Position numbers and translations under genes: made by a program
In this document: piece by piece, positions 14,101 to 29,100 of the stretch
Numbering within the stretch: the first letter of the stretch is position 1
Layout of the letters: each line of letters starts with the position of its first letter
The notes under the pieces: generated by a model
What the model was told of the DNA's origin: nothing
Seen by the model: only the letters and a program-made list of their open reading frames with translations
Database searches by the model: none
Assembly (NCBI GenBank): GCA_022113835.1
Contig: JAILWY010000021.1
Span: 12,586,001-12,650,000, forward strand
DNA from: Atopsyche davidsoni
Lineage: Eukaryota > Arthropoda > Insecta > Trichoptera > Hydrobiosidae
Reading direction: 5' to 3'
DNA: 64,000 nucleotides

Positions 14101-17100
14101 TAATAATTTCGTATCTTTGCTTGTCGGAGGATTCATATATTATATCCTCATTTGTTACGAGTACATTAAGTATACGCTATTCCTCTCCAGAGAACAGGTA
14201 CACTCCATATATGTAACCAAGCATTAAAGTTTCGGAGAAACGGGTCGGGAAAAGCGACCTCCTTGACTTTATTATGAATCAGGATACATTATCAAAATAT
14301 TGAACACAATTTCATAAACATCCTAAGTGATGAATCAATCGGCAATACTTACAGCTTAGAATATATATTTTTTTTATTTTTTTTTCTTTTTTAAATATAT
14401 ATACATATATGTTATTTTAAGGTATGAATATTCAATCGAAATATTTACTAAAAGATACCATACATAAGGGATACAGAAAGAAACCTTCTACTAGAAATCA
14501 AACATTTCAGAAAAAAGCCATTTTTCATTAGATATTATTATATCCAAAATATACAAACAAATATACAAGAGAAGAAGAAATCACTCTGTTTGATAATGCC
14601 AACGTGAAAGGTTGGCAAAACCGGTCACAAATAAAAACGAACATGTGGAAAATCACTCAAGTATTTTATTCAAAAATATAAAAATGGAATTCCATCAAGT
14701 ACTCTCTGTCAAAAATATTGAATTTCTTAATATAATAGTAGTATAGTACATACTTTAAGCACCTTATTAAAATTCATGAAAACTACATAAGTAACCATAT
14801 TTAAATAATCAATATTTTTGACAGCAATGTTTTTGCAAAATTATTGTAGATGTGCTCCTCGTTCTTCGACATTTTTTGAACAGTTGGATATCATTTGTGA
14901 ATACTGAAACCAAGAATTCAGCAGACAGCTTCATTACTGTTAACATATTTGCATATGTACTTGTCAATATCAATATCAATGTCAATATCAACGTTTCTTG
15001 CTTTAATGGTGGTGGTAAATCCTCCATCTTCTGGCTTTCGTCGCTGTATTTCGGATATCCATCCTTACCAGTTTAAGTTTCATTAATCAAATCGCGTGGA
15101 TATCTTTTCGTGCATTTGCCGTCTTTCATGCAAGGCGAGTTCATATTCAATGCTCCGCATGGGCCGTGAATAATGTTCTTGCAGACAACGTCTTCTTGTA
15201 GATTCGGTAGTTCAGCAGATATAAATAACACTATCGATTTGAGTTGGAACAATTTTTTTTATCAGCCAAATTAGAATATGAGTGTGCGGTAATCTCCGTT
15301 TTTGCTTTAATCGCCTGTATGCCTACGTCAAAGCATCCTGAGAATACTCATGCATATGCAATATTGCAATTGCATCGCGCGAATGAATATAATCTTCGAT
15401 ACACAATTTCTATTGGTTAAAACGAATGTACGATGAAACACTTCATGGCATTTAAAAATGTGATTGGATTGTTAGGCTCTTATCATAATGCGATATGCAT
15501 AATAATACATAGATGAAACTTGTAATATGAATATTTTTTTCCCCTTATTAAAACAGACAAACTCACTATGATTAAACTCTCTGTTGTGAATGACAGAAAG
15601 TGATTTTGTTTTATGCGCGATCTTCACAATGTTCTTTTTTCAAATTTTTTGCGAGGAACGATGTCCACTTTACAAAATATCGAAAATCGACCTAATTCTG
15701 TTTTCCAAGTTCGGTGTTTTTTTTTTTTTTTGTGGCAGCCTGTAACGGCAACTTCATACTAATATTTACAAACATGAATATCAGTGTTTTTTTATTAGCA
15801 GCCTGCATATAAGCGAAGATGTCAGTTCCTTTTATGAAATGTCAACTTTTGTATGGGATTTACTTAATTAAATAAACAAAATTTGATAATCAATTTTTAT
15901 ACTTTTATTGGTCTAAAATACTTTCAGTATTTTTGCCTTTCAAATGAAACCGGTGTGGGGCACATCGGTTGTATGGTTTCAAAGCCATTAACGGACAAAC
16001 AAACATTTTTTGTGTTTTATATATATAGATAGATTAAAATTTTCTAATTTGACATTTTAATATATTTTTTAGTTGTCCGAGATACTTGATAAAAAATTTC
16101 TCACCAGGGATAAAATATAAATATACCAAAGCAGCTCATTTTTATTATAAATATCAGTTTTATTGATCCTTGTCCGATTTTCAAATGTAATGTTTAGTTT
16201 ATTTGGAATGATTCGACTACTTTTATATATTTTACTAACATGTTTCGGCTCATATACAATCGTAATCGAGGGATCAATACAATCTCATAGATTTTCTTAA
16301 ATAATTAATGACTTGATTGACCTAAACATGGATCGAAATTATATTAAAATAAAACAAGCCACGTTGTTATTTGAATTTATGTGATTGTCATCAAACAGAG
16401 ATTAAATTACTGTTTGAACCTCTCTTGTCCACATTGGTTTACAAAATTTTGAAGATATTACTGCATAATATAATATATATAGAGTTCGTAATTTGATCGC
16501 TGGCTGTCTCCCGATAAACAGTACCCCCTTGCCCTCCCCTTGCCCGCGTGCCGCATTGCGTACACCTCGGCCCTACAACTACCCCTCTGATAGCCAGACG
16601 TGGCATGGCATGGCATGGCATGGGATGGGATGGCATGGCATGGCATGGCATGGGATGGCATGGCATGGCATGGCATGGCATGGCATGGCATGGCATGGGA
16701 TGGCATGGCATGGCATGGCATGGCATGGCATGGCATGGCATGGCACGGCACCTGCACGGCTTGCCACGCGTCGGTCCACCGCCAGCTCTTCCGGCTGGCC
16801 GACCGGTTGGTGTGTTCTTGTTCTGAAAACATTTGTTTTTATACCGCAAATGTATACTAATATAAATATAAAATATTTAATAACGTTCTGTTTTTTGATG
16901 ACTAATCCCATAATCATTTTTAATTGTGACTATTCGCATACTAGTATTTTTCCAATTGAAAAAAATCTTTGAAATAATCTAAACAGACTTCAATAAGCAT
17001 TCTTTCCAAATATCTCAAAGTATTTTTTTTATGAGAATAAACTCAGGCAACGTTTTCGTCAGCTTGAACTAACAATGAGCTTAATAATCTCGATTACTTC

Positions 17101-20100
17101 CCTTGTAAAATAAAATCTTGTAATTTGACATTTCTTTTAGTAAAATTTTTTTTAATAAAAAAGAAACTTAGTAAGTGAAATTTTTGTAATTTTGTTACTT
17201 CAAATATAAAGATTAATTTCTTATGTTATAATTATTATTATGAAATATTTTTTGATAAAATATATGTTAAATAATTATTATCACATATTTTTTGTGCAAT
17301 ATTTATCGATTCAAAATAATAAAATGATTAAGCAAAACTAAAATCTAAAACAATCAGCTAATTGTATGACAGATTCAAAAACTTATTATTTATTATATTT
17401 AATGTTTATCATTTATTTTCATAGTTCAAAATTATACAATCTGTCTGAAAAACGTAATAACGTTAATTTGTTTTTTTTAAGCACTTTAAAATTGTTTAAA
17501 ATGATATATTGTTGTTTTATACAAAAAATATTAATGTAATTTGATTGTCTTTCAAGAACTTCCCCGCCGAGCAGCAGCGCAAACAAAATTGCCCAATAAA
17601 TGATGTAAAGTATAAAAATACATCCTTTTCATATATAGTAAGAGTAAAACAATTTTCCTGCGATCAGATCAGCATTACCCCCTATTTTTTATTATTAATT
17701 GATTTTTTAGAAAATAAATTAGTTCTTGTAGAAAATAATATGCAGCCGTATAACATATCAATCTTAAATAAAGCCAGTATGAGAGAGATTTAATGATTTG
17801 TTTTAGAATTTTGGCTCAACGACTTACAGAATTTGCATTATCTCATGGTTATCTAAGGTTGTTTAAACTATCTCAATCTCAAGCTTAAGTTAAAAAAGTA
17901 AAATAATATATTATAAAGTTGGTTATTTATGAAAACCCTTTGCATTTTTGTTCAAATATTTACTGAATTCCCATTATCTTTTGGAGGATCGTTTTAGCTA
18001 CATAGAAAAATGTGCACAGTTTTTTAACATCCCCACACTACTGTGGGTCAAAATGGAAAAAAATGCTCATCGTCGATAGTAGTCGCCGATTAAAATCTAC
18101 GAAACTCCTTCTATCTAATATGCATGCAAATGCAGACTCTTTATATAGGAATGTAAAAATATATTTATTGCGAGATAAACTTTATCGAAAATTCTAATAA
18201 ATGAAACTTTTTACGTTATTTTTAATAAATTTTTAATGGTTGGTAATAATTTTTATACCCACGATATCTAAAATTATGGTTTTTTTTAAGTATTTTATTT
18301 TCATTTCAAGCATGAAGTTTATTAATTTAATTTTAAGAAAAAACCAATCTTGACTAATTTATTCTTCTCGTTCAATTTAAAGTTAAGTAATCAATATTTT
18401 TGACAGAGAAAAATCGGTAGTATCATTCATTTCAATATTTTACATAAAATACTTTTGTGATTTTAAAATTAAAAAAGTAATCATTAAATCTGAATTAATG
18501 ATATACCGTATTCAAATATAATATAGCAGCAAAAAAAAAATTAATCTTCTAAAACATTCAAGTTTTCATATAAACCATTATAATAAGAATTAAATAATTA
18601 TTGAATTCAAATGATTTTATTTTTTGAGATGATAAATGTTTCATAACAATTGAGACTAGAGTTTTGGCAAGAGAGCTTTCCTGGCATTCGGGTTGAAGCT
18701 TTCCGAGCTCGGCTTATCCTCAATGCGATTGCTTCAGACGAATGATTTGTAATTTATTTCTCAGATAAATATTGATAGAACGTGAGGTATCATTTTTGAT
18801 ATAAAGATTTGTCGGTATCCTCAAAGTTCTTCCGTCAATCAACGTAATATCCTTTTTGCCAATAAATAAGGCACACATGGATATTAATAGTTCACCTTTT
18901 AAAAAATATTTCATGTATGTGCATTTTTTAGTAAATTTTAAACTAAATATCAAAAATTATCTCAATAATAGCGATTTTTTACGATTTTTTTAAAATACGT
19001 TTGGCACATAAATACTAAAATTAATACAATAGTAATTTGTGATTTGTGTTCTTTATTCCTTAACACGCATCATCTGTAGTCAGGGTTATTCCGAGGAAAT
19101 CAGGCCTCCTGAAATAACCACTGCAAATTTCACTCCATAATTTTTCCAAATATTGCAGAGCAAATAAAGCCTAATTTTAATTTGAGCAACTTAGAAGTAA
19201 ATCATCTTCAGGTTATAAGTTAAATCACAGCTGGACGCCTCTCTAAAGCGAATTCTCTTTACATTCTCAATACTAATATGTTGAAGTGTTATACCCAAAG
19301 AAGCTGTACATTTATTAGTTATGGTAATGTTTCAAAAGACCCCATAAATAATTAATTAAGCTATCGTTTTTGCAATATAACATCTGTAACGGACAGAAAG
19401 CCGCGCCCGCCGCGCGCCTCGGCCAGAAATCTCACTTCAATGCAATTTAAATATTAACCAACAATGTTTCTAATTAAATTGCATTGATTTTTTTTCGTTC
19501 ATAAAAATGCTCGTTTTTTTATTTTTTGGTAGTTTTTTTAACAAATTAAACATTTAGTAAAAATATTTCAATATGTTATATATTCAGTGGACAAATATTG
19601 TAGTTTAATAAAACAAAGTGGAGACGGCTGCTGCGCAAGGTCGGCTGTTAACGAAGAGTTGTTTTGCATATTTTTAATTGAATTTTCTGCCGCGAGCATC
19701 GCACAAACCGCTTGAACTTCCCCAAACACGGAAGCTCTTATCATTCACTATTAAACCTTCCGTGCTTTTATTTCTGTCGTCTTTTATTGTTTTTGTTTAA
19801 AACAAACAAAATAAATTCACCGAACATTTTTCACGAATTACTGATCAAACCAGCGGACTCCATTACTTAATTCCAAACTTTAATTCTGCGACGCCGTGAT
19901 AAGAAGTGTCAACTTGACGCGCACTAACACAACGACACATCAAATTTTGGTCTAGCACTGCCTTCTATAAAGCCCTTTTGCTTTTTATATGGTTTTGTGC
20001 CGGATCACACATAGCGACCAACGGGTTCGGCCACCTGCTGGCTGACAATAAGCATAACATTAAAAGACAACACATTCAGATTACACGGCTGAGTCAACAA

Positions 20101-23100
20101 AACTGATCTGTCGTAATGAGAAATATTACAAAATAATAATTTACTCAGCTGCAAAGAATGCGCTTGTCGACACAGCAAGTGTGAAAAACAAAGCCACCCA
20201 CTGCGTTGCACATTCCTGAGGACTTATGCGGCTGCATCGGTGAGGGGAATAAAACCCCACACTCCGATAGAGAGAGCAGCTATTCCGCACTCGACTGACT
20301 GTAGTAACCACGTCACATTAACTTGTAATTTATTCAATACACGAACACGTATATCTTCGCCACCTTTTGATATTACCTACCCTACACCCGGAGGAGCATT
20401 GGATCGGTCATAACCATCAATTGACGAACACTGACATCCAACAAACCGGCGAAAGTTAGAGAACCAGCCGAACTTGTTTCCACCCTCATAATATACTAAA
20501 ATCTTTAGGTTATAGATTCTAACACTAGACTTTGCGCATAACCTGATAATCTAAGCAATATTAACATTTTATTAAAATAACAAATTTTGATCTAGGACTT
20601 TTCACATGTGCAGGAATGCAGGGTTCGGATAATATAAATATTGACTGGGTGCTTGGACTAAGGTATCGAGTTATAGAACAAAGCTTTCGATATTCTAGAG
20701 TAATATTATGAAACATATGCGCCGAGATGTCACATCATTTTCCACAATAACATCTTCGAACAGATTAATCGCATCATTACTGAGGACAAGAAATGGGTTG
20801 TCTACAACAATGTTAAACGCAAATAAGAAAAATAAACCGGCTCAAAGCACTTCAATAAATGGTGATGCTATCTGTTTAGTAGGATTTCAAAGAAATATTT
20901 TTTTTTTGAGCTTCTATTAAACACAACTGAAGTGCACTGTCATCAGTTGGACAAGAATTGACCGGAGAATTGATCAAGAGAAAAGGTGTAGTGTTCCATC
21001 AAGATAATGTGAGACTTCATACAAGTTTGCTAACTCGCCAAAAACTTTTACAGCTTGAATGGGATACACTACCACACCTACCATATTTTCTAGATCTGGT
21101 ACTTCCTGATTATTATTTGTTCCGATCTCTACAAAAAAAATTTGATGGTAAAACCATTACTTCAAAGGAGGAGGTCAAAAATCACCTGGATCGGTTTTTT
21201 CCTAGCAAAGAACAAAAAAATTATGTACGTGGAATCATGCTACTGCTAGAAAGATTCCAAAAGGTATTGGTCCAGAAAGAACAATATTAAATTAAAATAA
21301 ATATTTATTCACTACTAGAAAATCGTTTTTCATTTTCTGTTAAGTTACTTCCTGAACCAACCAATTTATATATACAGTATATACGTATATTTAAATATAT
21401 AAGTGCAAATTAATAGTAGATGGCAAGCATCTGACATCTCCAATAATAAATAAGGTTTTGTTAACTTTTTTACAATCTGAAGTATCCTATGATCGTTCGA
21501 TCTACTACTGACTACACCTAATAAAGGTTTTCCACTAAAAGTTTTCAGTCCTCGCGGAATGCTGGCGGGAGCTGCCTGCAGGCGCTGGCGCGGCGAGCTG
21601 CTAGAAATACAATGACTTGAGGAGGATTTCGCAAATTGAATGTGTGAATGTGTGTGTGTGTGTATTTATATTTGCTTAAATATATAAATTATGAATGTCT
21701 TAATCGAATAATTTAATATTTTTGATTATTAATTAATTAATTAAATGATTAATAACCATGAAGAGTTTTAAAAACTATTTCCCGACGTTCGGTCGATCAT
21801 TTGTTAATGTTTTACCACGCCCCCACTACTTTTATTGCGTTTATGCATTGTGTTAGTAAATAATTGATGAATGAATGTGTGTCCCTTCTGCCGCAGGTAC
21901 CAGGCCATCGTGTGGCCGATGAAGCCGCGCATGTCCAAGACGTGCTCGCTGGTGATGATCGGGGTGATCTGGCTGGCCGGCATGGCGCTGGCCGTCCCGT
22001 GCCTGCTGTACTCGTCCACGGTCACCTACAAGTCAGTACGCTGGCGACTAATTACCATGTACTTCTTAGAGCTTTCACTTGTTGAGTATTCTCATTGAGA
22101 CTATATTAAACATACTATTAACCCTAGGCGAAAACTAAAACGATATTTCAAATTGCCAGAAAAGATATTGCTACTAGAAGACACGCTTTTGTCTTTGTTC
22201 GAATATCGTGAGATATTTCAATTATTATACAATGGTTATTTTTAAGTGCCGAGTTAGAGAGAGGAACAACCAATAAATGGATAAAACTACTTCTCTTATC
22301 AAATAAAAGTCACATGGATATTTAAGAAAATAGATAAGAATCTATACTCAGTCACGCTTCAATTTCGTTAAACTCTATAAAAATAAATGGAGCAACATAT
22401 TTTACGAAGATTTATTGGTCTAGATTTTGTTAATAAGTTAAAAAATCATCAACCTCAACTCATCGCAATCGCTAAAAATCCGGATTGTCTTTGCAGCCAT
22501 TTTTGAATGTAAATCGTTTTTATTTATCAAATAAAATTAAAACTGTTTTTACAATATCATTAAAATTTATACGAGTGAGCTAATTGACATTTATTTACCA
22601 TAACTTGTGTCGACTCGAATTTCAGAGGCGAATCAGTTACTTTCCGCCGGTTACAGATTAATACACGTGCCTTAGTGGAAAGTAAATGCTAATTACTGCA
22701 CAGAGCTTTGAGTATGTAAGAACTCTTATTATGGTTTTTATTTTATAACTTTTTTTATATTGTGAGTGATCCAATATTATAAATGATTTAATGAAATCGA
22801 AGGTTTAATGATTAATATTGTATTCATCTATCGTATAATTTTCTCTTAAATTTCAAATCTCAAATCTTAAAGACAATACTCCGTACCTTCGAGTAACAAT
22901 AGCATTAGTCGTAATAAAAAAATAATACCTACCGTCTACCAATATGGCTGGCCCTCTCGATAATCTCGCAGCCAAAGCAAAATGCGAAAATAATCTCCTA
23001 CCTACACAACGGTGCAACTCAATACCACCTGCTCTAGTAGACGTGATCAACGAGAGCACTCAGATGTCAACAAACAATACAATTCTTCACCTGGAGAGGA

Positions 23101-26100
23101 AAGCCCTCGCAATCGGAGTCAAACCTAGAGAAGTGGTTGACCTCTTCAAAACCTTCAGAAGAATGATTGCAGAACAACCATCCCACCAATCTACCCCGGC
23201 CTCCTCTGATGACGAAGACATCAGCCGCCCGCACCGCGCCACGCGGACGCCAGCAAACTTAGCTTAACTCAACCGCCGCTTAGCACCCGGCTCACACTCT
23301 CCGCCTAGTGCAAAGAGGCAGAGAACAACTGCCCCGACAACATCAAACCGGTTTGCCTCCCTCTCTCTCCCTGACGACCAAGAGGAAGACCAGGAGGAAG
23401 ACCTGGAGAAAGACCAAATCGACACTGAATCCATGGAGGCAAAAGTCTGTCAACCCCCGCAAAACTCAGAAAAAAAGGGCTACTGCCAAAAAATCACCCC
23501 GATCGTGCTATCAAACCCAACCACAGCAATGGACACCATCGCCAAGCTCGAAGCGGGTCAAACCAAAATCGTTAAAGCGATCTCCAAGCACGGGAATGTG
23601 CGTTTTTTCCCAGAAACCGCCTCAGACTACCGCACTGCGCGCAGAATCCTAGACAACCAGGAAACCGCATACTACACCTACCAGCTTCCGGAGGAAAAAC
23701 TCATAAAGGTCGTCATAAGGGGTCTCCCCCTAGGCACCAACATTCAAGACATCGAGGAAATCCTGAAGGAATTCTCAATCAAAAGCGCAAACAAAATAAG
23801 GGCAGGAAAGGACCGCAAAGAAACCTCCCTGGTCCTCATTCAAGCTTTAAAAAATGAGAAGGGGAAAAGCCTCTTCCACTTCAAAAGGCTAGGTCACTTC
23901 GTGGTCACTGTGGAGCCTCTAAAAAGAACAGCCAGCATCGGACAGTGCCATCGGTGTCAGAAATTCGCACATTCTGCAGCATGCTGCAAAAACCCGCCAA
24001 AGTGCGTAAAATGCGCAGGCGACCACCTCACTGCCTTGTGTGAAAAAGACCCGTCCACGCCAGCCAAATACGCAAACTGCCAGGAACCGCATACGGCAAA
24101 TTTCAAGGGCTGCTAGAAATTCCCCAAGCTCGCCCTCACAACCCAACGTACCCGCCCCACGCCCCACACCAGCGTAAACAGATCAGCAACCACAAACCTC
24201 AGCTACGCGTCCGCAGTCGCCTCAACATCACAAGCCACGCCAGCCCCCCAGACCGCCCAAGCCGCTCAGGCCGCTCCGCCTCGCCCGGCACACCCGCCAC
24301 CCTACCCACCCCACTGTCCGACACCCCATCTCTGCAGGACAACCTGATTGCGCTTGCAATGGAGGCCCTACAGAAGCACATGACTCCAGGTTTGAAGGAG
24401 GAGAAAATGAGGACATCGTAGCGATGATCCCAAAGCTCCTGTCATTCCTCCTCGCCCCATAAATAGCGCCCCCACGAAAATACCTGCGGACGGTGATTCG
24501 ACGATCCGTCCAATCCTCACTTACGCCTGCCCCATCTGGGGATACATCCCATCTGAAAAACACAAGCCTCTCCAAAATAAAATGCTCCGCTAGACACTCA
24601 ATGCCCCGAGGTTTATCCAAAATTCCCAGCTCCACGGAAATACCAAAACGATCCATGAGGTCGTCATCGACCTCGCACACTCCTTCCAAATCTCCACCCA
24701 CTTAGTTCCAAACCCCTCAATCAACACCTTCTTCGAGTTCAACCTCGAGGACTGCCTCCACAAAAAAGGCCAAAAGCCACACCCCCCACAATCCCCCTCC
24801 CCCCACCCACCCAACCCCAAACACAATCCCACGGTGACACGAGTCACCCAGTCATTTTGAAGGCGCTGAAGGAAAATCTTCCTGTTTCGCCGATAAAGCC
24901 GAACTAGACGTCCTCCGGGTTGAAGTGAGATGGTTTTCCAAAGAAATGCGGTAAAAAGAACATTGTGTAATGTTGTAAAACTATTCATCATCGGCATATT
25001 TTCAAGAAGTTTACCACAAATTACAGGGTAAGAAAACAAGTTTAGCATCTTGATTAAAGATTTGCAATCAACAGCAATCTTTTTTGAATATTTGTTTAAT
25101 TTCACTTGAGTTAAACTAGTAAAGTACGCCACTCAGGTTGATTCGAATATTTACTAGTATGAATGTCGCTAACACGCGTTATTAGATGTCCTTACATTAT
25201 TTTTGCCTAGGTCTTTATTAAAAATATTTAAAATTATATTACTTAGAATAAGTTTAACAAAATATAAATACGATTAAATGACAAACGATATTAAATACGA
25301 CTAAATGAATATTTTTCAAGCATTTTAGGAACTGTTAAAAAATTTCTGTCAACAAACTTAATTGAAAATTTATGTATTTCAAGTATATTTTTCTGCAGAT
25401 ACCATCAACAAATCTTCGTATAACGTGAAAACTGAAATCTCATATTGAGGAGAGAAAAAATTAATATAGTTTTTCTATAAAATTACACTTATACAACATA
25501 CTCGTAGTCACACTGCACACTCGGAACAGTTTAACCTAAGCATACCTTCCCTGCCGCCGGCAACACGACAAATATTATACATCGTAATCGTTCAAACTAA
25601 GAAGAGATAGCACCTCAGTAGAAGTGCGCCTTTCAAACACAACATGTATATTTAAAAATATTATACTAAATTTATGATTTTAATTGCAATTTGAAGCAGT
25701 TTATTATAAATTTGTAATAAATATCTATAAAACTTACGGTCAATAATCATATAGTTAAAAGCATGTTTCATATATTTCATGGCACTCGTGATTATTCACA
25801 ATAAATGCTTCCTTTTGCATGTTATTTTTATTAAATCAAATTAAGAAATTCAATATTTTTGACAGAGAGTACTTGGTGGAATTCCATTTTAATATTTTGA
25901 ATAAAAATACTTGAGTGATTTTCCACATTTTTGTTTTTATTAGTGACCGGACTCTGTTTGATAATGCCAACGTGAAAGGTTGGCGAAACCGGTCACTAAT
26001 AAAAACAAAAATGTGGAAAATCACTCAAGTATTATTATTCAAAATATTAAAATCAAATTAAGCAACTGAACCGAAACAAATGAAAAACATGAATCCCTTA

Positions 26101-29100
26101 CTTTGGTTTGCAGGTTTCGAGGTCGCATCAAAACAGCCTGCATTCTCATATGGCCGGACGGAAAACCGGATGTTTCATACATGGACTTCATGTAAGTACA
26201 AAGAATATGGGAATACACCGTGAGGTTTTATTTGAGAATTCTTTATCATTCGTTTAATTATGTATTTAGAAAAAATACTCACACTTTTAATAATTATATT
26301 CGTCATAAATATCGTGATATAATTTAAATATTTTCTGGTATACTAAATCTACTTTTTTTATAGTTTAAAAGACTTTTAAAACCACACAAAATTATAAATA
26401 AACATCAGAAAAATCGCCAAAATAATTTTAAAAAATTCCATAAATATTAACTTTATATAATTTTAAATATTCATATTGGTATTCAATGCATTTTTCAAAT
26501 CTATATCAGAGGAGAGAGCTGAAAAAAGAGCCAGGTGGCCGAGTATATGGAAGGGATTGTGGCTGTGCCTGACTTAAAACATTTAGCGCGAAGCAATATG
26601 ATAAAAATTATCAGCAAGAGTTTTTTTCTCAACGGATTTTCCATCCTTTCGAAGCTGGAGACAGCATATAATTTTAACAGAATTTAAAAGCCTACTGCTC
26701 TACCCGGACTTGCCCGATCACCGCGGCGAGTCCGGTTAGAACAGTAGTGAAGTTGCGTCTGAAACTAGACACAAATATATATGCACAGGCTATTTTAAAA
26801 AAAATAAGCAAAATAGCTCTATTTGGTTTTTGATATAATCAACCAAACTCTTTTTAAACAATTTACGAAATAGTAAATATACAATAATATTTTTATTTTT
26901 TTTTACTAAAAATAATATATCCGTAATGAACTGATATTTAAAACTAATAATATATTAATGAGTTTCTATCATTTTTTAAATAATGATTTTTTTTTTAGTT
27001 ACCAAGTTTTGTTCTTTATTGTGACATACCTGGTACCCATGCTGGGGATGACCTGCTTCTACACGGGGATGGGGCGAGTGCTGTGGGGATCGGGCTCGAT
27101 AGGGGAATTAACGCAGAGGCAACTGGATTCTATCAAGTCCAAAAGAAAGGCAAGTCACCTTGATTACTCCCTATTTAATAGCCAAAACCTTTCTATTTCA
27201 GGGATTTATTCAATATTGCATAATATAGTACGATAATCAAAATTTTGTTTTTGCCTTACACAAGAAACTCTTACCTACTTATTCAATATTAATGGCCAAC
27301 TTTCATACAACAACCTAAAGCTATCAATTCAAAACTCATCCGCGAGTATTTTTTCGAGTAACAAAAACAATGAAAGTGCTTATTTTGTAATAACTGAAAC
27401 CGACACTTTATTTACCCAGGCCTAGAAACTTTTTCAAACAATAACATATTCTGCTACCGTAACTTTTATTATTTCTACAAAATTTCAATTATCTAATAAA
27501 TTATACGAAGTATTCTTCGAAACAAGCTAATAACAGAACAATGAAACTTTCGGTAAATAAATACGTCTCGATCCGCTCCCAGAAGTGCTCTGTTTTTGTC
27601 ATTCAAAGCCGAAGCTAGAATTACCAAGTTTTCTACAATTTGAGCTACACATTTAGCTTGAAATATGTAAATAAGGTTGTTTTAATTTTTGAAGTGTTTT
27701 TTTTTACTACTAGTAATTTTTTTGTTGAAAATTTATCACTGAGGTTTGTTCTTAACAGCGCTTCAAAAAATAAACCTCCCGTCTTTCTAATACAGCGTAT
27801 CAGACTCTTCGGTGACAAAAGTTTTTTTTTTTTTTTTAATTTTGATTTTTCTTAATAAGTATTTTGTTGCATACAAATAAACAGATTTAAAACGTTAGTT
27901 CAAATATATCAAATCGATAAAAGTTTTTTAATCGATATTTCTTAGTACATGGCTTAATTTTACAACTTTAAAAATATTCGATAGGTTATCAATTGTTACA
28001 CCTTTGCTAGTTTTTATTGTTGAATTTTTCACTGCTTCCATGTATGAATGAATATATTCCATGTAAAAATATAAAATCGTGAGTGCTTTTTTCATTTATC
28101 GATCTCAAATTTTCCGTCCTACAATCGAATGTATTTTGCCCGACTGAGACTTCCATCATTAACTGAGAGCTCTGACTCTCATGGCTCTCATGGCTCTCAT
28201 GGCTCTCGTGGCTCTCGTGGCTCTCGTGGCTCTTGTGGCTCTCATGGCTCTTATGGATCTCATGGCGCGAGCTCCGTGTTCACAAAAACTTTTTTATGTA
28301 ATCATTTATCATTTTTCTCACCAATGACGAACTCACATCAGAATAACATATGAAGTCTGTTTTAAAAAATATATATTTTAAATAAAATTATATATTTTAA
28401 TTTTATCGTTTTTTTAACATTATTTGAGTATTTTTACTAACAATAAACCAGAATCGCAAAAACAAAATGAATGAAAAAAGTTTATCTTATATTGGCAGTT
28501 CAGTTATGTCCCAAAGTCACGGAGAACTTTGCAATACCTAGAAATTATCCGAAATAAAGCATTCTCTAATTATTGCGAAAATATCAGTTTTTCAATATGA
28601 AGCTTAATTTGAAGGAAACTTTTTAAACTTAAACTATAATTTTGAAATTCAATATTTTTGACATAGAGTACTTGGTGGAATTCCTTTTTAATATTTTAAA
28701 TAATAAGTAAAATACTTGAGTGATTTTTCCACATATAGATTTTTATTGGGGACCGGTTTCGCCAACCTTTCACGTTGGCATTATCAAACAGAGTTTGATA
28801 TTGTATGTAGAAAAATCACTCAACTATTTTACTTATTATTTAAAATATTTAACTATAATTTATGATTTTTTTTTAAATACCACAAAACTTTTTCCTTGTT
28901 CAAAAATGTTTGTTTGTAGTTTCGTCATAACTTTTTTCATTATACAATATAAAATACACGAATGGTATGTCATAATAATATAATGTTACTAAAAAATATA
29001 TAAAGTAATAAATATAAATCAATTTAAACGCACAGAAAATTATCATAAACCTACAGTAAGACGATTAGGTATTAAAAAAGTTATCTTTAATATTCAGGAA

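Larger units (their letters stand above)
5186..21896 (+). other. Receptor intron of 16.7 kb, TE-rich
   Basis: It contains the 7161-9181 inverted composite, foldback elements, the 572-bp solo LTR, a Helitron fragment, the ATGGC array and a mariner pseudogene, all listed separately. Between 19390 and 20470 there are GC-richer stretches (19395-19425, 20005-20470) that look like old retroelement debris but show no domain. A minus-strand frame at 13084-13359 (91 codons) is unrecognised. The rest is AT-rich with no feature seen. Confidence 0.7.
22032..26113 (+). other. Receptor intron of 4.1 kb with a LINE
   Basis: Holds the Jockey-type LINE (about 22940-24860), a possible hAT scrap (24885-25130) and a foldback element (25847-26052). 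The remainder is AT-rich with nothing recognisable. Confidence 0.7.

Noticed and set aside
16439..16972. Six overlapping frames through the ATGGC array
   Set aside because: A 5-base repeat without stop codons opens every frame; none shows coding features outside the array.
24228..25132. Minus-strand frames of 157 and 180 codons
   Set aside because: Antisense shadows of the GC-rich LINE ORF1 tail and ORF2 remnant.
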